DNA from: Poriferisodalis sp965205175
GTDB lineage: Bacteria > Actinomycetota > Acidimicrobiia > Acidimicrobiales > Poriferisodalaceae
Direction: 5' to 3'
DNA length: 64,000 bases
Assembly: GCF_965205175.1 (NCBI RefSeq)
Contig: NZ_OZ242038.1
Coordinates: 620,001-684,000 of the forward strand
A program made the position numbers and the translations under genes. Positions within the stretch are counted from its first letter, which is position 1, and each line of letters opens with the position of its first letter. This document shows positions 26,746 through 32,768 of the stretch, in pieces. The notes under the pieces were generated by a model. The model saw only the letters and a list, made by a program, of their open reading frames with translations, did no database searches and was not told the DNA's origin.

Positions 26746-27695
26746 TCCGACCCTTCGGCATCGGCGCGGCCGGGCCGCACGTTCGAGACCTCCAGCACCG
26801 ACTCACTGCGACAGGTCACTCGTGCGGGCCGGTCAGCGGCATCTTTGACAGGGCGACAGCGGCATGCGTGAAGGCGTTCCAGGCTGATCGATCGATCGAC
26901 GTGGACGGCATCTGCGGCCCGGAGACCTGGGCGCTGCTGATCGAGGCCGGGCAACGACTCGGGAACCGGCTGCTGTACCTGCGCAGGCCTCATCTGCGAG
27001 GAGACGATGTCGCCGACGTCCAGCGCATGCTCAGCACGCTGGGTTTTTCCGTCGGACGCATCGACGGCATCTGGGGACCACTGACGGCTGCTGCGCTCGC
27101 CGACTTTCAGACGAACATGGGCCTCGGCGACGACGGCATCTGCGGCAACCGCACGCTGCAGACGCTGCAGCGGTTGGTTCGACCCCTCGGCGACGCGTCG
27201 GTCGTGGCGCACATCACCGAACGACAGCGCTTGGAGTCAGCCGGCCGCCAGCTGGCCGGGCGGCGTGTTGCGGTGGGCCAAGCAGGCGGCCTCGAACCAG
27301 TCACCGCAGCAGTGCGACGCGAGATCGGTCGCATCGGCGCCGAAGTGCTGACGGTGCATCACCCCGATTGGTCCACGCAAGCCGCGCAGGTCAACCGGTT
27401 CGGCGCTGCGGTCTACATCGGCTTGGAGATGAAGCCTGGTGCGACCTCCGTCAGCTACTTCCAAGGCCGTCACTTCGTGAGCCGGGCCGGTCAGAAGCTC
27501 GCGGCCAACATTGCCGGCAGGCTGCAACCGATGTTCGGCCCCGTTGTGACGAATGGCATGGGCTTGCCGATGCTGCGCGAGAGCGCCATGCCTGCCGTGC
27601 TGTGCAGATTCGAACGGACCGATGCGTTGCTCCAATGGAACTCCGCAGTAGCAGACGTGATTGCGCGGTCTACCCGGGATCTGCTGGCCGCGTAG
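26742..27695 (+). CDS. CwlM-like peptidoglycan-binding pseudo-amidase (CTG start proposed)
   Basis: A 317-residue protein with two peptidoglycan-binding (PGBD) repeats followed by an amidase_3-like fold. Repeat 1 spans GAAGPHVRDLQHRL to DVDGICGPETWALL. Repeat 2 spans GDDVADVQRMLSTLGF to LGDDGICGNRTL. The amidase part lacks the zinc ligands: the HxGG position reads VGQAGGLEP and the SLHxN position reads YIGLEMKPG. Mycobacterial CwlM, at the same place after trxC, is a regulator that activates MurA rather than an active hydrolase. No ATG, GTG or TTG lies in frame before repeat 1 is already under way (first is GTG 26868), while the frame is open back to 26670; CTG 26742, overlapping the trxA stop, is the only start-like codon before the first repeat. 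Confidence 0.8.
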   Translation: MIRPFGIGAAGPHVRDLQHRLTATGHSCGPVSGIFDRATAACVKAFQADRSIDVDGICGPETWALLIEAGQRLGNRLLYLRRPHLRGDDVADVQRMLSTLGFSVGRIDGIWGPLTAAALADFQTNMGLGDDGICGNRTLQTLQRLVRPLGDASVVAHITERQRLESAGRQLAGRRVAVGQAGGLEPVTAAVRREIGRIGAEVLTVHHPDWSTQAAQVNRFGAAVYIGLEMKPGATSVSYFQGRHFVSRAGQKLAANIAGRLQPMFGPVVTNGMGLPMLRESAMPAVLCRFERTDALLQWNSAVADVIARSTRDLLAA

Positions 27696-27730
27696 GCGAC
27701 GGCCAGCGCCGTTCTGGGCTTTTCCCCAAG

Positions 27731-27751
27731 CTATCCACAGCTAGTGGACAA
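27731..27751. promoter_or_regulatory. Pair of opposed DnaA boxes between cwlM and parB
   Basis: CTATCCACA (27731-27739) and AGTGGACAA (27743-27751, reverse complement TTGTCCACT) each match TTATCCACA/TTGTCCACA at 8 of 9 positions and face each other, preceded by TTTTCCCC. They lie in the 156-bp gap between the convergent cwlM and parB genes, about 12 kb from dnaA. Confidence 0.5.
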
Positions 27752-27851
27752 CAAGTACAGATTGCAGCTGCGCATCTCCGTGAGTGCCCGAACACCAACC
27801 GACTTCGGCGCACAGCCTCGCGTGGCACTCCACTGACGCTCAGGCCTCAAG

Positions 27852-28748
27852 TTATAGTTCAAGGTGTGCGGTCAGTGCTTCGTGCAGCCTGCCGAGATCG
27901 TCCATGTCAGCAAATCGGACCACAATCTGACCTCCCCGACGGCCGACTTGCACCGACACCGAGGTTGCAAGCGCCTCCGACAGCGCACGCTCCACTTCGA
28001 GCAGGGCAGCCGGCCGGATATCTGACGTGTCGACGACTGTCGGGGAAGCGTCGTCTGCAGGCAGGTCATCGGCCGCGGCGGTCGGCTCGGAACGGCTGCT
28101 GAGCGCTCGAACTGCGTCCTCAATCGCACGTACTGACCAGCCGTCGTCCACGACGCGGTCTGCAAGCGCTTCGGCAACGTCCGGATCCTCGCAGCCGAGC
28201 AGTGCCCGAGCATGACCGGCCGAGAGCGCTCCGTCCAGCAAGTAGCGCTGCACGGATGCCGGCAACGACAACAGACGCAGCGAATTGGTGACTGCGGCGC
28301 GGCTGCGACCCATGCGACGGCCGAGCTCGTCATGGGTGATGCCGAAGTCGTCGATGAGCTGTCGATACGCAGCCGCCACTTCCAACGGATTGAGGTCGGC
28401 CCGATGAATGTTCTCGATCAAGGCATGAGTCAGGCTGGATTCGTCGTCCGCCGCCCGAACGACGACAGGGATCGTCTCCAAGCCGATGCTCTGAGCCGCT
28501 CGCCAGCGGCGTTCGCCGGCGATCAGCTCGAAGCGCCCGACGACTCCTGTCTCGCGCACGACGATCGGCTGCAACACGCCAATTTGACGAATCGAATCGG
28601 CAAGTGCAGCCAGAGCCGAGGAGTCAAACTGGTGCCTGGGCTGCAGCGGATTGACTTCCACCGCCGATACTGGCACTTCGCGGTACACCGAGCGACCGGT
28701 GGGGATCAGTGCGCCGAGCCCTCGCCCGAGTCCCCGTTGAGCGCTCAT
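27852..28748 (-). CDS. parB: Chromosome-partitioning CTPase ParB
   Basis: Loads at parS and spreads as a CTP-dependent clamp to organise the origin. The 298-residue protein opens with RGLGRGLGALIP (the ParA-stimulating N-terminal motif). The CTP-binding part has VNPLQPRHQF and IAGERRWRAAQSIG (GERRxRA box). The helix-turn-helix that reads parS follows (THDELGRRMGRSRAAVTNSLRLL), and a short C-terminal dimer domain ends it. ATG 28748 overlaps the parA stop (ATGA). Its likely targets, five parS copies, lie just beyond parA at 29675-30350. Confidence 0.97.
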   Translation of the reverse strand: MSAQRGLGRGLGALIPTGRSVYREVPVSAVEVNPLQPRHQFDSSALAALADSIRQIGVLQPIVVRETGVVGRFELIAGERRWRAAQSIGLETIPVVVRAADDESSLTHALIENIHRADLNPLEVAAAYRQLIDDFGITHDELGRRMGRSRAAVTNSLRLLSLPASVQRYLLDGALSAGHARALLGCEDPDVAEALADRVVDDGWSVRAIEDAVRALSSRSEPTAAADDLPADDASPTVVDTSDIRPAALLEVERALSEALATSVSVQVGRRGGQIVVRFADMDDLGRLHEALTAHLEL

Positions 28749-29548
28749 GCAGTCGTCCCTTCGCGGCCACCCGATGCCGATGCCGGCGGCGACAGCTGAT
28801 GGAACTCTCGCGCCAACTCGTGGTAGGCGATGGCGCCCCGACTGGTCGGGGCGTAGACCGTTACCGGCTGCCCGACGCTTGGCGCCTCGGACAAGCGCAC
28901 TGTCCGCGGGATGACCACTCGGCACACGCGGTCGCCGAAATGCCGTCGCACATCAGCGACGACTTCGGCCGCGAGTCGCGTCCGAGCGTCGAACATGACC
29001 ATCACGATGGCACTGATGACGAGCGCCGGATTCAAGCCGTCGCGTACCATGTCCACGTTGTGCAGCAGTTGGCCGAGTCCCTCCAATGCGTAGTACTCGC
29101 ACTGAACTGGCACCAAGATCTCCACAGCTGCGCTCAAGGCGTTGACGGTCAGGAGCCCGAGTGACGGCGGGCAGTCAATGAAGATGTAGTCGTACCTGTC
29201 GACGATGGGAGCGATCGCATGCCGGAGCTTCAACTCGCGACTGAACGCCGAGACGAGTTCGATTTCCGCGCCGGACATTTCCAGCCGGGCCGGTGCAATG
29301 GCAAAATTGTCGATACCCGTCGCCTGGATGCAGTCACTCAGGTCGGCGGAACCCAGCAGCACCTGATACATCGACGTTCCGAGACCGCGCGGGTCGATGC
29401 CGACCCCGGTCGCTGCGTTGCCTTGCGGATCCATGTCAACGAGCAGGGTCCTCTGGCCGAGTTCGGCGAGGGCCGCGCACAGATTGACTGCCGTCGTTGT
29501 CTTGCCCACGCCGCCCTTCTGGTTGGTCACCGCAATGACTCGGCTCAT
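28745..29548 (-). CDS. parA: Chromosome-partitioning ATPase ParA (Soj)
   Basis: Nucleoid-bound ATPase that moves the ParB-parS complex. The 267-residue protein has the deviant Walker A KGGVGKTTTAVNL (signature Lys in KGG), the A' motif LLVDMDPQGNAATG and Walker B FIDCPPSLGLLT. It lacks the N-terminal DNA-binding region of plasmid ParA, so it is the chromosomal small type. ATG 29548 (MSRVIAVTNQKGG) is chosen with a GGGGA site upstream; the longer frame to 29638 is not needed. It lies between parB and the parS array. Confidence 0.97.
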   Translation of the reverse strand: MSRVIAVTNQKGGVGKTTTAVNLCAALAELGQRTLLVDMDPQGNAATGVGIDPRGLGTSMYQVLLGSADLSDCIQATGIDNFAIAPARLEMSGAEIELVSAFSRELKLRHAIAPIVDRYDYIFIDCPPSLGLLTVNALSAAVEILVPVQCEYYALEGLGQLLHNVDMVRDGLNPALVISAIVMVMFDARTRLAAEVVADVRRHFGDRVCRVVIPRTVRLSEAPSVGQPVTVYAPTSRGAIAYHELAREFHQLSPPASASGGREGTTA

Positions 29549-29674
29549 GCAGTCCCCGCTCGCCAGCAATCTGGGATCAGCGTACGCCGTGAAGCGCTCA
29601 GGAACGCCATGATTTTCTGCCGAAGCGGGCAGTGGCATCCGGGCGCCGAACGCGTGCTAGACCCGAGACAACGA

Positions 29675-29690
29675 TGTTCCACGTGAAACG
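29675..29690. promoter_or_regulatory. parS site 1
   Basis: TGTTCCACGTGAAACG, one base pair short of the common palindrome TGTTTCACGTGAAACA in each half. It begins a ~196-bp repeat unit (type A) containing CAAGCAACACCAAGCGCCA. Confidence 0.93.
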
Positions 29691-29870
29691 TCACCGCCCT
29701 CAGCCCCACCCCCGACAAGCCGCACCGCCCCGGAACCAGCAACAGCCAAGCAACACCAAGCGCCAGATGCCGCACTCCGCCACGCCCACGCAGCCCTCGA
29801 ACGAGGAGCAGCCAGACGAAACCAGAACCACCGGCAAGCCACAATGCCGGCGCCATGCCCAACACCGCCC

Positions 29871-29886
29871 TGTTCCACGTGAAACG
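29871..29886. promoter_or_regulatory. parS site 2
   Basis: TGTTCCACGTGAAACG, identical to site 1. It begins the first 137-bp unit (type B). Confidence 0.93.
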
Positions 29887-30007
29887 TCGCCGTCCTCAGC
29901 CCCACCCCCGACAAGCCGCACCACCCCACAGCCAAACAGCCCCGGCCCCCGACCCTGGGAGCCAGCCAGAACCAGCGGCAATACCAGCACCATGCCCGAG
30001 ACAACGA

Positions 30008-30023
30008 TGTTCCACGTGAAACG
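30008..30023. promoter_or_regulatory. parS site 3
   Basis: TGTTCCACGTGAAACG, identical to sites 1 and 2 and exactly 137 bp after site 2. It begins the second type B unit. Confidence 0.93.
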
Positions 30024-30144
30024 TCGCCGTCCTCAGCCCCACCCCCGACAAGCCGCACCACCCCACAGCCAAACAGCCCCGGCCCCCGACCCTGGGAGCC
30101 AGCCAGAACCAGCGGCAATACCAGCACCATGCCCGAGACAACGA

Positions 30145-30160
30145 TGTTCCACGTGAAACG
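30145..30160. promoter_or_regulatory. parS site 4
   Basis: TGTTCCACGTGAAACG, exactly 137 bp after site 3. It begins a ~190-bp type A unit. Confidence 0.93.
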
Positions 30161-30334
30161 TCGCCGTCCTCAGCCCCACCCCCGACAAGCCGCACCGCCT
30201 CCGAACCAACATCGGTCAAGCAACACCAAGCGCCACATACACCGCACCACCCCACAGCCAAACAGCCCCAGCCGCCGACCGGCCAGACCACGCCGGAACC
30301 GCCGACAACACCAGCACCATGCCCAACACCGCCG

Positions 30335-30350
30335 TGTTCCATGTGAGACG
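30335..30350. promoter_or_regulatory. parS site 5, degenerate
   Basis: TGTTCCATGTGAGACG differs from the other four copies at two positions in the core (C to T, A to G), so ParB loading may be weak. It lies 25 bp before the rsmG start codon. Confidence 0.7.
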
Positions 30351-30375
30351 CGTCACTGGTAACGTGGCAGCGGAC

Positions 30376-30987
30376 ATGGATGAGCGCCTGCACGCCGTGC
30401 TCAGCAACGCTCAACGACAGGGCTTTCTCGGGGCGAGCGACGTCTGGTCGCATGTACAACACGCACGAGCCCATGATGCCGCCGCGCAGCCAGAATCCGG
30501 TCAACGCTGGTGCGATCTGGGAAGCGGTGGAGGAATTCCCGGCTTGGTGATGGCTCTCGATCGGCCTGGGGTCGCTTTCGTGCTGCTGGATCGGTCGCGA
30601 CGGCGGACCGATTTTCTCAAGGCAGCTGCTCAGGAGCTGGAACTCAGTGATCGCGTTGACGTCGCATTAGGCGATGCTGCTGAACTCGCTCGGCTGCCCC
30701 AGCATCGTCACGCTTACGACGGCATCGTCAGTCGGGCCTTCGGCCCCCCGTCCGCGGTCGCAGAATGCAGCGCTGGGCTGCTGCGTCTCGGGGGCAGGCT
30801 CGTGGTCAGCGAACCGCCGGAACACGACGGATCTCGCTGGCCTGCCGCCCAGATCGAACAGCTCGGCTTGCGTGTGCTCGCGACATCAGCTGGCGAGCCG
30901 GCATTTGCTGTCCTGCAGAGTTTCGCGGCAGCGCCCGCGGACGTTCCGCGTAGCTGGAAGCAGCTGCGCAAGCGACCGCTGTTCTGA
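30376..30987 (+). CDS. rsmG: 16S rRNA (guanine-527-N7)-methyltransferase
   Basis: Methylates G527 of 16S rRNA; loss gives low-level streptomycin resistance in several bacteria. The 203 residues show the SAM-binding motif WCDLGSGGGIPGLVMAL (about 45-61), a VLLDRSRRRTDFLKAAAQEL segment split by the second Rossmann strand (DRSRRR acidic position), and the VSRAFGPPSAVAE catalytic-loop region. ATG 30376 is used; GTG 30364 or ATG 30319 would extend into the degenerate parS site. The usual N-terminal HxxDS-like motif before the SAM loop is not evident (reads HVQHARAHD). The gene lies beside parA as in most bacteria. Confidence 0.92.
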   Translation: MDERLHAVLSNAQRQGFLGASDVWSHVQHARAHDAAAQPESGQRWCDLGSGGGIPGLVMALDRPGVAFVLLDRSRRRTDFLKAAAQELELSDRVDVALGDAAELARLPQHRHAYDGIVSRAFGPPSAVAECSAGLLRLGGRLVVSEPPEHDGSRWPAAQIEQLGLRVLATSAGEPAFAVLQSFAAAPADVPRSWKQLRKRPLF

Positions 30988-31013
30988 CGATCTGGCGGGA
31001 ACGTCGTGTTGAG

Positions 31014-31514
31014 CTATGCGCCGGCTGGCGGACGTGAGGGGACCAGCACGACACGCCGCCGCGGTTCTTCGCCCACCGAGATGGTGTCGACGCCGGGAAT
31101 CTCGTTGACTGCGTCATGAACGACCTTGCGGTCAGCTGCATTCATCGGCTCAAGTCCGCGTTCCGTGCCGCTCTGCACCACAGATTCGGCGAGCTCCCGG
31201 ACATAGGCCTCAAGTGCTTGACGCCGCCGCTGCCGGTAGCCGCCCACGTCGACTCGCACCCGAGCGCGCCGCACCCCGGGCAGACGGCGCTGCAGCATGG
31301 TCTTGGCTACTTCTTGGAGGGCGACCACATGACGACCGCGTGGACCGATGAGCAATCCCAACGCCTCGTTCTCGCCCGCAAGGTTGACCTCGAAGCTGTC
31401 GTCATCGGCGGCGACCGGCACGGCCTTGGCCTCAATGCCGAAAGCGCTCACGAGGCCGTCCAAGAACTCTTGGACCATGGCCTGCTGTTGCAGTGTCGTT
31501 GTCTCGTCTGTCAT
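31014..31514 (-). CDS. KhpB/Jag C-terminal piece: KH and R3H RNA-binding domains
   Basis: A 166-residue protein holding the RNA-binding half of KhpB (Jag/EloR), which in Gram-positive bacteria links RNA binding to cell elongation. A KH domain occupies about 10-85, with LVSAFGIEAKAVPV and the GxxG-type loop in LLIGPRGRHVVALQ. An R3H domain follows with VDVGGYRQRRRQALE and a closing PRRRVVLVPSRP. It has no Jag_N domain; a Jag_N-containing ORF is found 3.4 kb away at 34917-35192. The start is ATG 31514, with GAGGG 7 bases before it, so it can be translated as its own protein. ATG 31538 is possible. It is co-directional with the Rieske gene, 16 bp downstream of its stop. Confidence 0.88.
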   Translation of the reverse strand: MTDETTTLQQQAMVQEFLDGLVSAFGIEAKAVPVAADDDSFEVNLAGENEALGLLIGPRGRHVVALQEVAKTMLQRRLPGVRRARVRVDVGGYRQRRRQALEAYVRELAESVVQSGTERGLEPMNAADRKVVHDAVNEIPGVDTISVGEEPRRRVVLVPSRPPAGA

Positions 31515-31530
31515 CGTCGTTCCCTCAGGT

Positions 31531-32604
31531 TCAGCCATGCAGGGTAGGGGGCGGGGCGGCAACCGTCGGCCGCAGCGGCACCTCAGGATAGAACTGGGCG
31601 CAGTATTTCCGGTACTTCAGAATGTCACCGTCTGAATGAGCAAGCAGCGGGCGCGACACGAAGTGCTTGCGACTCCAAATGGTCACATCCTGACGAACAT
31701 CGCGCATCTGAACGTCGGCGATGAACTTGTTCAGGATGGGGGCACGCATCCGCTGCGGCAGAAATGCCAAGCCGACGAAACGGCGCCGAGGCCAGTGCAG
31801 CTCCCGAACTTGCGACACGATCGTCATGTCCATCAGTTCGCCGTCGACCGGAGTCGCGCAGACCCACAGGCGAGCATCGATGCCAATGGAGAGTTCTTGG
31901 AACTCCACGAACGAGTAGCCCAGCCCGAAGAGGTGCGCCGTAGCCGCAACGTCGAGCTTCAGCCGCAGCACCCGTGCGAGCTTCCGCACGGTCGAAAATC
32001 CGAAGCGGCTGACGAGCTGCGGTCCCTCGGTCCAGATTGCAGTCTCATGTGTGACGTTGCTGTAGCCGTGGACGTAGCTCAGATGCGCAATGTCAACGGA
32101 ATTCTCGCTCGTCTCCTGGGGATGACCCCGAAAGCGAATCGACCGGATCTGGATGTCGGTCCAGTCATTGCCGCCGCTCGCGGACTCCGGCAACTGCCAC
32201 TGAGGAGGACGTCCGGCGTGTCCCCACCAGCCGAAGATCAGCCCTTCGACATCATGTACGGGGTACGTGTACAGCTTCGCCGCACGCGCCGGAGCGCCGG
32301 ACGGCGTGGCCACGCACTGGCCGTCTGTGCCGAACTCAAAGCCGTGAAACGGGCATACCAGACGGCCGGCTACGACGCTCCCCCCGGCGTCGGGGCCCAG
32401 CGCGGCGCCCATGTGCGGACACAGCGAATCTGCAACGCAGATCTTCTCGTTCGCGTCGAGCCACGCAACGATCTCACGGCCCATCCACGTACGCTGCAGC
32501 AGCTTCGTCTTGCTGAGCGCACGCTTGGTGGCGACTAAGTACCAGCCCTCAGGAAATGGCGGCAGCGAGCGCGTAGTCGTATGGCTTGCCGACGCTCCTG
32601 TCAT
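31531..32604 (-). CDS. Rieske non-heme iron oxygenase (steroid-hydroxylase / Neverland-like)
   Basis: A 357-residue Rieske-type oxygenase alpha subunit. The [2Fe-2S] site is CPH (Cys62, His64) with CPFH (Cys84, His87). The mononuclear iron site is ENSVDIAHLSYVHG (Asp171, His174, His179). The text around that site recalls 3-ketosteroid 9-alpha-hydroxylase KshA and the DAF-36/Neverland cholesterol desaturases, so a sterol- or polycyclic lipid-like substrate is a reasonable guess, not a demonstration. No reductase or ferredoxin gene is adjacent. It is divergent from the GPP34-P450 gene across 164 bp. Both sit between the two halves of jag. The start ATG 32604 is the only plausible one. Confidence 0.87.
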   Translation of the reverse strand: MTGASASHTTTRSLPPFPEGWYLVATKRALSKTKLLQRTWMGREIVAWLDANEKICVADSLCPHMGAALGPDAGGSVVAGRLVCPFHGFEFGTDGQCVATPSGAPARAAKLYTYPVHDVEGLIFGWWGHAGRPPQWQLPESASGGNDWTDIQIRSIRFRGHPQETSENSVDIAHLSYVHGYSNVTHETAIWTEGPQLVSRFGFSTVRKLARVLRLKLDVAATAHLFGLGYSFVEFQELSIGIDARLWVCATPVDGELMDMTIVSQVRELHWPRRRFVGLAFLPQRMRAPILNKFIADVQMRDVRQDVTIWSRKHFVSRPLLAHSDGDILKYRKYCAQFYPEVPLRPTVAAPPPTLHG

Positions 32605-32722
32605 GCACCCGCACTCCCCGCCCAGAGTCTGCGGCCCAGTCTACGCAGCGCCAAGGCTGCGCCCGCAGTCGCACTTCGCTCGACCTAGCCGTCTCTCCGT
32701 ACACTTGAGCGAGTGCGTGTGA

Positions 32723-32736
32723 TGACGCGAGCGTCA
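32723..32736. promoter_or_regulatory. Perfect palindrome in the divergent Rieske / GPP34-P450 promoter gap
   Basis: TGACGC-GA-GCGTCA is a 6-bp perfect dyad inside the 164-bp gap (32605-32768) that must hold both divergent promoters. It lies 33 bp before the P450 start codon. A regulator site is possible; none is encoded nearby. Confidence 0.35.
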
Positions 32737-32768
32737 CGCCTGCCTGCAAGCGAGGGCAACGCCTAGCC

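Larger units (their letters stand above)
29675..30350. repeat. parS-bearing repeat array between parA and rsmG (units A-B-B-A)
   Basis: The gap 29549-30375 has no gene. Each unit starts with parS, continues with a nearly constant tract (CAGCCCCACCCCCGACAAGC), and ends CACCATGCCCGAGACAACGA or a close variant. Two identical 137-bp units (29871-30144) are flanked by two longer units (196 and 190 bp) that share the extra CAAGCAACACCAAGCGCCA. The plus strand is very rich in C and poor in G and T, which opens long false ORFs on both strands. The spacing would present four good ParB loading sites within 0.5 kb. Confidence 0.92.

Noticed and set aside
29632..30156. Long plus-strand ORF full of MFHVKR repeats, and a mirror ORF on the minus strand
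   Set aside because: They are produced by translating the parS array: TTCCACGTGAAACG reads FHVKR. Both strands are open because the repeats are extremely C-rich; the region is a ParB-binding array.
29549..30375. CRISPR array
   Set aside because: Repeats are long (137-196 bp) with a parS palindrome, not short repeats with unique spacers, and no cas gene is present.
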